Both the position numbers and the translations under genes were made by a program. A stretch of DNA of 46,303 nucleotides, taken from contig NYXK01000219.1 in NCBI GenBank assembly GCA_002685535.1, positions 1 to 46,303 on the forward strand, read 5' to 3'. Shown here in pieces: positions 1-10,739 of this stretch. The notes beneath the pieces are model-generated. The model was given only the letters and a program-made list of their open reading frames with translations. It was not told where the DNA came from and did not search any database. Each line of letters begins with the position of its first letter. The stretch's first letter is position 1. The stretch is from Deltaproteobacteria bacterium (GTDB lineage: Bacteria > SAR324 > NAC60-12).

Positions 1-1841
1 ACTCTTTACGTATTTTACACGCTATAACCGAAAGAGCTTAGAATATGAACCTTATGGCTGAGATCAATAGCCTGAAGCTTTATGAAGCCACTCAAGATAT
101 GGCAATTATATAATACAGGCAAACGTCTTACAACAAGTACAAGCGCTTTAAAGAACCAGCTATAAGAGGATGTAAATAATGTAATAACAAGCAAAAACTT
201 GGCATAAGATGGCAAGCGTAGCATGATTATATGAATTAGTATTACGATTATAAAAAGTTCATTGGCTTTGGTATTATTCACGAATCTGACGAGAATAATT
301 ATATTTGCATTGGATCGTTTAAAGAAGGCAAGAAGGCTTACTTTATATTATTTTTAAATGATGGCAAAAGTCGCCGAGATTATGTTATTTAGCGAGTATT
401 TAATATTGTTAATAGTATAGATCTTAAAAGACAAGCGAAAGTAATATAAGAAATGCTAGAGCAATCAAAGAAAGCTGCTTTAACTTAAGAAGGCTTATAC
501 GCTTTAAACTTGGGAAGTAATATGGGAAGCATTGAAGCTTCTTAGAAGCTTGAGAGCGATTCAGATATTCTCGAACAAAGGGATTGTAGCGAGGAGAACA
601 TCGCTAAGATTTAAAACCTTGTTACTGGAAACGATAGTGATTTAGAGGCTGTATCTGTAAAGCTTGTGGAGATAAGAGTACGGAAAATACCAGCACGGGC
701 CGAACCTTATAAGGCATCTAACAGCTTGCAAGAGCGAATCAAGGCTTAGGCTTCTTATGGAAGGCCAAAGGTTTGAGAAGAAATCAAGAGCTTTGTTCGA
801 TTTGAAGGGGTATTTGAGGAAGAGATTGAGTCAATGGAAATCGACGCCCCCGGACTTACTAAAAGGGCCCCTTTAGAAATCCTTGCTTGAGGCACGAAAA
901 GGATTATTAAAAAGTTAACAGCTATTACCTCGCTTCCTGAAGCAAAGAAACCCTTAGTGTTAAAGCTCTCAAATTTAGTAAGCATGATAAGTTTATTCTT
1001 GAAGTTATCGATTTCTATTTAGAAGGTTCCTTTACGAAGTTTTAGAATGTAAGAAGCTTTGAATAAGGGAAATTATAGGCTGGACGCAGTAATCGACAAA
1101 TTACTAGCATAAACAGAACTTCCGGGAAATCTCATTTTAGGGGAATACTATATGCTACTAAATAAGCTAAGGTTAATTACTTCTTAAACTTAAAGTATTG
1201 ATTAAAAGATGCAAAGACAATTGAAGAACGCTACAGTGGAATCACTTTGTATGGGTTTTTTTGATAATGAAGACGTTTTCATCTTAGAACGGCCTTTACT
1301 AATTATTTTAATTCCTTTGAGTATCGATAATTATGAATCCGAGAATGCTGCATAAAGGAATTACCCTTTAAATAACGAACCTATCTTTACTTCAAACGAA
1401 GAGAAGTTTGAATAGCGTTACAAGAAGAATATTTCTTTAGGGCAAAGCAAAAAGTACCGCACTTGGATCGAACAGACGAGTACTTATTACAGCATCTTTA
1501 GGCTGGACCTCGCTTTGAAGCTTTATATTCGCCAGAAGCTATGGCGAATGGAAGTTTTAGCAGCTTATAATAGACTTATAAAAGGTTCTTGGCTTTGGCT
1601 AGCATTTGGAATTGTACTTACTATTGAACTTTTCTTAATAATTCTTGTTGCTATAATTAAGTGCTATTATTTAAGGCTTATTTAATTATGGAAAGATGTG
1701 CTTATCAAGAGCAACTTGCTAATTCCTTTGTTTAAAGGCGCCGAAGTATGCTTGCTAAACATGGAAGGAAATTAATCGGCAACTTTCCACTTACTAATAC
1801 CAAAAATAATAGTTACGATTCCTGGAAACACTAAAATCAGC

Positions 1842-2111
1842 GACGTGAAAGCTACCCTTAATAGTGAAGCCGAAGTTAGCTGTATTATACTGGAAATGGC
1901 AATCCGGTTAAGCCTATCGATCACCAAGAGTCAAAGTATAGCCTTGAAAATTATCACTGGAATAAAATCTTGCTTCATTGGTTACGCGGATAATATTGCT
2001 GTTACAGTTGGAGACTTAATTATTCGCATTTGGTTTTATATTATAGACATTTTAGATATCAAGATAATTCTAAGCTTTCCATTCTTTCGGAAGGCAAGAT
2101 TTTCTTTCTGA
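1842..2111 (+). pseudogene. Retropepsin-like aspartic protease segment of gypsy pol
   Basis: A 90-codon open stretch with the retroviral protease pattern of fungal gypsy elements: KATLN-S-E-A-EVSCI, then GYADNIAVTVGDL and IILSFPFFRKA. The family active site D-S/T-G-A reads N-S-E-A here. Both differences (GAT to AAT, GGA to GAA) are single G-to-A transitions, as RIP would produce, so the enzyme would be inactive. It is open by chance rather than by constraint. Confidence 0.75.
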
Positions 2112-2879
2112 TACCTTTTGGATAAAGAAGGTGAACTAGTTCTAGCTTAACTTTGGAATCACCAATTAGTTCGAGATCTTGTGGTTTAGATTAATTTTGC
2201 TACTTATGAAGCAAAAGATATCTCTGCAATAAAAAGCGAGAACGGAATCGGCCGAATTTGGCATAACGAGAGCTAAAGTGATGATTATACCTTAGAGGGG
2301 GAAGACGAGTTATCGGAAAATAAGTAATTAATAGTATTTAGAGCTGTGCTATTGATATGGTTAAATGCTTTGATAGCCACACCTTTTCATTTGAGGTCAA
2401 GCGTTTTGAAGAAGGGGGCGGAGACGATTTTGTCAAATCGAGAACGGAAATTTCGATAAAGGAATACTTGCATTAATTTTACATATAATAAGAATTTTGC
2501 ATTTGGACGGTCGATTTTGAAGATTCAGAGGTCCTACTTGAAGGTAGCCAAATAATGAATCCAAAGTTAACTTTCGATTTCATTATAAATTATAAGAACT
2601 TAGAATTTGGTAACCTTTTTAAACCTAATAAGCAAACTTATCAAGTGTGGACGATGTATAAGTTGAAGGCTAAGAAAGTGCAACTAGTAAACGAAGCTGA
2701 TGAGATTGGTAACTCTTTAGGGGGAAGAGACGATTGGTATAAACGTTCAAAGGCTCGAGATACCCCGCAACAGCAAGTTGGAGAATACTAACACTTACTT
2801 TTACTTTGATTTTTGGCAATTCCTTATGAGATTTGACTTACTTTAAAAAGACTTACTAGTCTTGATGTGGGAAATATGC

Positions 2880-4345
2880 TTTTCCCAAAAGAAAGAGTGT
2901 TATTCAACGAGATGATGCTTAATTGAAAAGGTGTTATTTCCTTTGAGTAGCTTGAGTGTGGACAATTCCATGAAGATGTTTCTTTTTTAGTGGTCTTAAA
3001 GACGATTTCGCATAAAGCATGGCAAGCATTAAATTTCCTGCTACTTTAAGCATTAGTTTCGGAAGTTATGAAAATGGTACAAGATTGCCTTGATAAAGAA
3101 GTTTTAGAACTTTTAGAAGGATTATATTGGAATGCTTGGTTTTTAATTAAAAAGAAAGAGCTGGGCAAATATTGACTCATTAATTCGGCAACAATGCTTA
3201 ATGCGGTAACTTAAAGAAATGCTAATTTACCTTCTTTTGTAGATGAGTTTTTCAAGGAATTCGCTGGATGTCATATTGCAAGCTTAGTGGACTTTTATTT
3301 CGAATATGATTAACAAATCTTACACCAAGTTAGCCAGGATATGACTACCTTTTGGGTTTTTAATATTGGCTTAGTCAAGAACATTACATTTCTTTAAAAG
3401 TGTATCAATTTGGTGGCTTAATTTGTATAGATAATCATTAAGATTTTAAAAGATATTATTCCTGATGTTGCAATGCCTTTTCTTGATGATATTGGCGTAA
3501 AAGGGCTATTTACAGATTACGGATAATAAGAAGCTTACCTTGGGATTTGGCGATTTGTTTTGAAGCATATTTTTAACCTTGACAAGACTTTTGAATAATT
3601 AAAGCGATCTGGAGCTATTATTGGGGCCAAGTCTCAATTTTGCTGGAATGGAATGAATATTGTTGATTATGTTACAAATTCTATTGAACGGAAACTTTTA
3701 ATTACTCACTTACTTAAAGTGCAAAATTGGATTGAGCTGAGTAATGTCAAAGAAGTGAAAGGATTTTTTGAATTGGTAATTTACTTTCGCATTTGGATTA
3801 AAGACTTTCGGCTAATTGCAAAGCCTCTTTACTTGTTTACCCGGAAAGGAATCAAGTTTTATTGGGATCCGAATGTTCAAGGGAAAGCCAAGAAATAATT
3901 TCAAGATATTTTATGCTTTGCTCTGGTTTTTTATAAGATCGATTATAATGAAGATGTCGGAAAAATAGTGATTTTAGTAGATTTTAGTAGTAATGATTGG
4001 GGAGGCTTTTTAGCTTAAAAAAATAAAGATAATGGGAAGTTATATCTTGCTTATTACAAAAGTAGCTTTTGGAGTAAGATGGAATGCAATTACGACGCCA
4101 TTAAGCGGGAGTGCAAAGGAATGCTACATATCTTGAAGAAATTGAAAATTTGGCTTATTAAAATGTATTTTGTTATGAAAACGGACGCTAATACGCTGGT
4201 GGCCTAATTAAACAGAGCTGCTTATGACCACCTTAGCGTTATGCTTACACGCTAGCTTACTTGGATTAGGCTTTTCAACTTCGAAGTTCGACATGTTAAG
4301 GGCGCTACGCATACCGCCGCCGACTCTCTTTTTAAAAGGCTTAGA
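2880..4345 (+). pseudogene. Reverse transcriptase and RNase H remnants of gypsy pol
   Basis: Conceptual reading through stops gives RT segments (LINSATMLNAVT, EFAGCHIASLVDF, MPFLDDIGVKG with the catalytic Asp pair at about 3485-3490, SGAIIGAKSQF). These are followed by the connection (IKDFRLIAKPLYLFTRKG) and RNase H segments (VDFSSNDWGGFLA, YDAIKRECKGMLHILKK, FVMKTDANTLVA, RHVKGATHTAADSL). The order and motifs match fungal Ty3/gypsy pol. Several internal TAA/TAG codons sit where Gln, Arg or Trp is expected, so this is a relic. Confidence 0.8.
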
Positions 4346-4799
4346 CACCTCAAAAACACAAAACTAAACATCGCTAAAGAGAATAATAGTAAAGATTGGA
4401 TTTTTGCTAAGCTTGAAGCATATGAACTTTGCCTTGTTGAAGCTATTGAAGAGAAAGAAAATGAAGCCTTTACAGACCTTGAGCTAGAGAGATGAAGTGG
4501 TATTTTTAGGGAAATGAAAAAGCAAGTTCAGAGACTTCAAGAGGACGGAAAGATTTTAATATCGAGCTTAGATATGGAAAGCAATGAAGGAAATTCTCGA
4601 ATTTCGTTAATATTCTTTAAGGATTACAGCGAAGACTTTTTGAGAATCGCCAAATATGTTATAACAATGAAAACTTCAAAAGGAATAAATAAGAAGGACT
4701 TTCGGAAATTCAAATGAAAGGCTTTGAATTACGGTGTTCACAATGAGAAAGTTTGAAAATTACTCGCGAGAAGTTTGCTTATGAAGCTTATCATTAACA

Positions 4800-5900
4800 C
4801 TAATAAAAACAAGAACCAAATTTTTAAGAATTATCACGACGATTTGGGCCACAAAAGGCAAGAAAGCATGTATTATCGGGTTTTAGTAAGGTATTATTGA
4901 AAAGAGTGTTATAAGGATGCTGCCGAATACGTCAAGACTTGTATTAAATGCTAACATTAAGATGCTAAAAGACAAAAAGAGCTTTTTTTCCTCATTGCCT
5001 TAAACGGCTTAATAAAGAAGTGGGTTATTGATATCATTTACATGCCTACTTAAGATAGGAAGAAGTATTTGATAATAGCTTGAGATGATATGAGTGGATG
5101 GGTTAAAGCTAGAGCACTTTCTTTGAAAATAGCGGATCAAATTGCTAAATTCATTTGGCAAGATATTATATGTCGCTACGAATTCTTTTAGAGGCTTGTT
5201 ATTAACAAAGGGGGTGAGAACATGAAGGAAATCATTTGGTTACTTAATAAAATGGAAATTCAAAGGATATAAGTCTTAGCTTATAATCTTAAGGCTAACG
5301 GAATAATCGAGAAAGGTTACGGATCAATTAAAAACGCACTCTCGAAAATGGAAGGAAAGTGGATAGTAAACCTTCCGGCGGTATTATTTGCTGATCAAAT
5401 TATAATAAATGCTTTCATAAGCTATATGCCTTTTTATTTGGTCTACGGGAGAGAGCTTATTCTTCTTGTGGAAACTTGTTACCCTACTTGGAAGAGCTTG
5501 TTTACTGAAGAAATCGAAAATCGCAGCAAACTTATTCAGCTTCGAGCTACCTAATTTCAATTTAGGCAAAACCACTTAGACGAAGCCTACCTTTGAAAGA
5601 CACGCCGAAGATAGGAAGGGAAGGAAGCTTTTGACTTTAATTATAACATTTGACATCGGCTTTTGAGAGTTAAAGATTTAGTCTTAAGGTACAACGCTTT
5701 AAGAGAAGTTGATAAAAGCTTTGATAAGATATTGGACTTTCGGTGGCTTGAATTATATGAGATTGCTAAAGTTAATAATAAAGGTTATTACATCTTGAAA
5801 GAATTAGGGAATAATAGCCTTTAACTTAGGAGGACATATGTTGGAAATTAATTTAAACTTTTTTATAGGCGATAGCATTTTATTTATAATGCTGAAGACG
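4800..5900 (+). pseudogene. Integrase remnant of gypsy pol
   Basis: The reading begins with an HHCC zinc-binding segment (YHDDLGH ... TCIKC). It continues through an rve-like core (DDMSGWVKARALS, FIWQDIICRYEFF, NLKANGIIEKGYGSIKNAL) and a C-terminal tail (MPFYLVYGRELIL, LRVKDLVLRYNALREVD, RWLELYEIAKVNNKGYYIL). Stops interrupt every part. The segment at 5348-5554 is the longest open piece but is only an integrase C-terminal fragment. Confidence 0.8.
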
Positions 5901-6126
5901 AAGTTTCAAAATAGCATTTTAGTAACACAGGCGCCGCTTCAGGTAGGGAAGATACTTTACCAGCTGACCCTATGGATTTGAAAAACCCTGAACATATTAT
6001 TAAACAACATATAAGGCCAAACGAAATAGTGATTAAAGTACCTGTTTTAACGCCTGAATAAAGGAGCCAATACAAGGCATTTGTGAATAATTCGAACGAG
6101 TAGGTGCGAGGAGTAGTTGATTATTT

Positions 6127-6217
6127 GGAGAGGGGGGCGGAAATTAGTGCTGACGAAGCGCTGATAAAGCATTGCTAAATGACAACAGCGAAGCACTGAA
6201 ACCCCTCATTTAGCAAT
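6127..6217 (+). repeat. Polypurine tract and probable start of the 3' LTR, with a 12-bp stem
   Basis: Just after the end of pol there is a purine run (GGAGAGGGGGGCGGAAA, 6127-6143), followed closely by TGCTGACG at 6148, as expected for a polypurine tract next to a 3' LTR starting with TG. Inside the presumed LTR, ATTGCTAAATGA (6171-6182) and TCATTTAGCAAT (6206-6217) are exact reverse complements. No 5' LTR is available for comparison and I could not place the right end of the LTR. Confidence 0.45.
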
Positions 6218-9200
6218 AACAACTTCCTTAGCATACACCCTATCGTTGCTATAAAAACGCTTTGTTATGGACTTTTTAGCGGTTTCAAAAACCTCTTTAG
6301 CATTATATTGCGAATGCTGAGTTTGGAATTAGAAGCAAAAAGCAAAGCCAACACAAGGTGCACCAAGAAGCAGCCTCTTAATCAATGAACTACTTATTAA
6401 AGCGGCCATTCAAGACGCTGTATTTCGATAAGTAAACGCTGGAATAAAAAGCCAAAACCTTCTTAACAACTCAAAGAAAAAAACTGGCTTCACGAGGCAG
6501 CTGGCCAGGCACAAAAGATAAAGCGAAGCTCAACGATCTCTGTACCTAATTGCTACCTACGCCAATATTGATAACTCCTTTAAGTATACAGTAAGAATTG
6601 TAAAACTCTCCGTTATTGTAATACTTTCCAAAGAGGAAATTACTAATTATTCCGTTAAGGAAAGGTAGTTAAGACTTGATTTGCACGTTTTATAACGAAC
6701 GCAGTAGTTTTAAGCAATATACTTTGGAAGTGAGTAGTGAAAGGTCCCTCCCCTACACGCCAAGTTTGCTGTAAAAGCAAATCTCATTTAAGCGCCGCTT
6801 TCCCGAAATGAGCAGTCAAATTCTTTAGCAATGAAATCCTTTTAAAAGCGATATCCAACATTTGAAATGTTTGTTCCCCCAGAATTATTTTGCTGCCAAT
6901 ACCTATAGCACCTCTTACAACAATGCTTAACTTGATAATAAAGATTTCCAATTTATAATAAGGAACAAAGTGATAAAGGAAATTTGTAAGCGGAAAACGA
7001 CAGAGTAGGCAGCTTCACCAGTCCCATGGAATCGACTTCCCCTCAAAAGCTAACAACAAAATCAGGGCGCTTTTATATTGCCTCAAACTTAAGACTGCCT
7101 TTATATTCGCCTTCTCAATAGTTGCCCACCAAGTAAGACTTTCATTATAACTTCTAAAGAAACCAACACTGATTAGCTTAAGTCTTATTATAAGCGGAAG
7201 TTTCTTAGTTTTATTTCTTACTAAAGCAAGACGTGCTTATGCTTTTGTTGGAGATCTAAACATGCCATCGGCTAACAACTTTTAATTAAACCTCTTCAGA
7301 GAAGGAGTTTTACATCTATTCTAAAAAGGCCGCTCCATTTTTTCCAATCATGCCTATTAAGTCTGGGCCCAACCTATATCACCATCAACCCTTCAAGCAT
7401 GGAGGCAAGCGAGTGAAAAGAGCGCAAAAACGTCGCAATCTAAGTGCTAGCAGGAGATATAACTAAAAAGCAAAGGTATAGTATAACGGCGTTTAAGTTT
7501 ACGAGCTTGCGTACCGGCCCAAAGCCAAAACCAGCACCAAATAACTGAAGTTGAACAGCTTCAAAAGGTCCTTAAGATAATGGAGTCAATGATAAGCTTA
7601 TACGTTTTTTAAAGCCATTAGATATTTTTAAAATTATTATTAAACCAAAATCAAATCTCACATAATAAGCCTTAATATATTAAATGCTTTGAAGATAAGA
7701 AAGTCAGATTTGCTTTTATATTGAACCGAAATTAAGCTAAGCAAATTGGAGGTTGCATAATAAGTAACTTAACTTAAAAAAAATCCTTATCTCTTTTGAG
7801 CGTATCGCTAGTTTTGAACCTTAAGTATAATTTGCAAATTCCATTAATTTCAATAGGTCTTACAGCTTAATAATAACAACAAGGTTAAAAAAAACTACAT
7901 GCCAGCAAATAAGAGCTTTAGCAATCCCCATTGCTAAAAACCAATTTATTAACTTTCGCCTTTTTTAAAATTATTACGAAGTTATCAGCTGCTTAATATT
8001 CTCAAACCCCACTTCATTGCTACCAACTTTATATAAGTGTATATTTATGCATGCGCATATGTTTGTTGAGGCAAGAGATCATTACAAGGTAAAAAAGAAG
8101 AAAGAAGTATCAAAAAAGTTCGCAAAATATTCGTGATTAAGGTAGGAAAGGAGCCTGCTTATTGTTAGCATAAAAAAAGATCGATTTGAACTTTGCCGAA
8201 GCTATGGATATTTAGGCGTAAAATGTTGAATTCTCATTTACGCTTGCTTAAGACCTAAATGACTTTATATCTCATAAGGCTCCATTTTTAAAGAAAGATT
8301 AGTACCATATGCAACAACACGTTCCAAATTCAAAAAATGGAAGTTGCATGAAGCATCGTAAAAGGTTGCGCGTTGCTTAAAGCCTCTTTTCAAATATTAA
8401 AGCAAAGTACCAACTTCTTTAAAAAGCAAAAAGTAAACGAATTTAATATAATGTTAATAGAACTTTGTAATGGAAAGAGAAAGAAGTGAAAAGAGAAGGG
8501 CAAAAAAAAGATGACCAGCTTAAAGAAGAAGATGGCTCAATCTCAGAAGTTGTGAAGCGACAAAGTGATAACAATGGAAATTTATAAAAAAGCGAAAGCG
8601 TAATTAAGGCGCATTAAGATAATTAAGAAACTTCATTTTAAGGTAAGCTAAAATTACGATGCTGTAAATTAATTTGAAAATAAAAAAGCAGCTTAATCTT
8701 ATTTTGCTATCACGTAAAGTTTAGTTTTAAATAATAATGTTAAAAAGTTGCAACAAATGAAAAGAAAGGGAGACTTAGTAGGAAAGCAATAATTCAAGCT
8801 ATAGCGAAAAGATTTTGATCTACAAGAGGTAATCACTGCATTAAGTCAATTGCTGCGGAGATGCTTTATGATTGTAAGAGGAGCGTAAAGAAAAGAGAAG
8901 AACTTAGCTAGATAAAAGGTTTGAAGCTTTGAAAAGGAAGCTGAGTAGATTGCAAGTCTTGCGACCGAAGAAATTGGCAACGATAGCGAAGTTATTAAAG
9001 AAGAAGAAGATAAAATAATGAAGCTTTGGAAAAGTTGTTAATAAGAAGGGAGGCTTTAGCCTTGTGTTTACTAAATTTAGTTAGCTTAGATCAAGGCGGG
9101 GTAAATAATTAGCTTTATCTTATCTCGCAGAAAGTTGAGATCGCAAAATCAACGATGCGAGGCTTCAAACGACGCGTCGCTGCAAAAGGAAAGCTTTAAG

Positions 9201-9500
9201 ATTAATGAAAAAAGCGTTAAAGAGTGTAAAAGAATTGCGTTGTTGGAGGTTGAAAAGAAGAAAGAAAGGAGATGTAGTTGGAGAGTTGGAGTTGCAAGTT
9301 GCGGAAGAAAAGGCTGCTTATATATATGGTTGCTTGCTGGTGGCGAGAACGCTAAGCAAGTGAATGTTTGTTTTCAAAAGTGAGATTATTTTGACTTATT
9401 GATTATTACTTAATATAGCTGCATCCTTTATAATTGCATTATAACTTAATTGTTTGATTTTGTTATTATAATCTGCGATTTTGTAACTTAAAGATAAGTT
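6218..9500. other. AT-rich repeat debris without identifiable gene
   Basis: About 3.3 kb of AT-rich sequence with dense stops in all frames and no reading frame that follows a known family. It probably includes the rest of the gypsy 3' LTR and at least one other decayed repeat. The part at 8500-9380 gives a strongly Lys/Arg/Glu-rich conceptual reading, the longest open piece being 9135-9383. This looks like mutated coding sequence, but I cannot name it. A promoter-like TATATAAG stretch occurs near 8030. Confidence 0.5.
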
Positions 9501-9514
9501 GATTATTTGGAAAG

Positions 9515-9813
9515 GAGGGCGCATGTAGTAGGGCCATTTGATTTTAGTAATTGGATGTTACGTTATCGGATGCAGCTTTGCCAAGCTTGCTTCGATATAA
9601 GAGCCAACTTTCTTTCCATTCCTTTCAACATCACTTATCTTACAACTAACGATAATTTCTATCTAATACATTCTTTTTTTTACTCTCAAAATAACAAATC
9701 CTGCTATTTAGATTTATCTTATTTTTTGATTTAATCAAACCGTTCTTTTATATCAAGTCTACCCTTATGCTTTGAGTGCTTCCTTTCTTGTTGTGTGGTT
9801 GCTTGGGATTTGC
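9515..9813 (+). repeat. Left arm of a ~300-bp inverted repeat (LTR- or TIR-like)
   Basis: This arm matches the reverse complement of 10305-10605 along nearly its whole length. Shared blocks include CGTTATCGGATGC, TGCTTCGATATAAGAGCC, AATACATTCTTTTTTTTAC and GGTTGCTTGGGATTTGC. The differences are mostly C/T or G/A transitions, as after RIP. A GATATAAGAGCC core resembles an LTR promoter. Short open frames in both arms are by-products of the repeat, not genes. Confidence 0.75.
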
Positions 9814-10304
9814 CCCTCCCACAATACCAAAAGCACTCGCCTCTTTTCAACTTTATTTCCAAAGGCTTACTCATCCCAATAACTAGCGCTTAGTCGCCTT
9901 ATGCTTGTGAGATTCGTTAACTAGCTGGGGATATTACCAAGAAGCCTAAAACCAAAAGAAAGAAGATGCGTTTTAATAATACAAAGCGTTGAATCGGAAT
10001 CGTTAAAAGCAAAGGCTCAGATCTCCCAATACCTCGGAAGTTCCCTTGGTATAAATAAGGGTTACCTCAATTCACTAACAGGCTTGTTTTCTACCTTTCA
10101 AACAATCACACCCCGCTGCACTTGTTTTTTTTGTATTAAAGGTTGCAAGATAACCAAATAAATAGCTCCCTCAATTCATACAATTATCGTTCCTCAAATC
10201 TTACACATATTCTATTAGCATAAGGCTTATATCATTTAGTTATACTTAGTTTTTCTTTTATAAAGAACTTATCCTTGCATCAATTACTATAAATATATGA
10301 AAAA

Positions 10305-10605
10305 GCAAATCCCAAGCAACCACATAACAAGAGAAAAAGCATTCAAAACATAAAGGTAAACTTGATATAAAAAAATAATTTAATCAAATCAAAAAATAAA
10401 ATAAATCTGAATAGCAGGATTTGTCATTTTAAAGGTAAAAAAAAGAATGTATTAAATAGAAATTATTGTCAGTTGTAAGATAAATGATATTAAAAGAAAT
10501 GAAAGGAAAGTTGGCTCTTATATCGAAGCAGGCTCGGCAGAGCCGCATCCGATAACGTGACATCCAACCACCAAAATCAAGTGGCCCTGCCATACTAAAA
10601 CCCTT
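10305..10605 (-). repeat. Right arm of the ~300-bp inverted repeat
   Basis: Reverse-complement partner of 9515-9813, separated from it by about 490 bp of AT-rich sequence. Both arms lose similarity at the inner GGGATTTGC end and at the outer GGGCCA/GGCAGGGCCA end. Possible origins are terminal inverted repeats of a non-autonomous element or two solo LTRs in opposite orientation. The outer flank (10606-10660) contains small palindromes (ACCATC..GATGGT, GGTACCACCA..TTGGTGCC). Confidence 0.75.
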
Positions 10606-10739
10606 ATAATACCATCCACTTGATGGTACCACCAGCATATTGGTGCCAACTAATCTTTAATGCCAAGGGGTTCGTAACAATATGAGCCTTTTTATACCTT
10701 CTTAAGATTTTCGTTTATATTAATAAGATTTCTAAGTTA

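Larger units (their letters stand above)
1..6147 (+). mobile_element. Degraded Ty3/gypsy LTR retrotransposon, internal region (5' end outside window)
   Basis: With stops and frame slips ignored, the + strand reads protease, reverse transcriptase, RNase H, integrase, which is the Ty3/gypsy (Metaviridae) order; Copia elements place integrase before RT. Landmarks are a retropepsin-like segment at 1842-2111, an RT block with FLDD at about 3482-3490, the thumb/connection at 3653-3898 (SNVKEVKGFFELV), RNase H at 3900-4345 (RHVKGATHTAADSL), and an integrase zinc-binding H..H..C..C segment at about 4835-4951. Most stops are TAA or TAG where the family has Q, R or W, and many G-to-A and C-to-T changes fit RIP. 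Upstream of 1840 the same strand has charged, gag-like debris without a recognisable motif. No 5' LTR is in the window. The element cannot be coding. Confidence 0.85.

Noticed and set aside
15..281. 88-codon minus-strand open frame
   Set aside because: Hydrophobic translation of AT-rich repeat DNA opposite the gypsy remnant; no family features.
9507..9734. Open frame in left repeat arm, with a similar one at 10429-10638 on the other strand
   Set aside because: Their similarity is the inverted repeat itself; both contain LTR-like promoter words and transition differences, not codon-level conservation.
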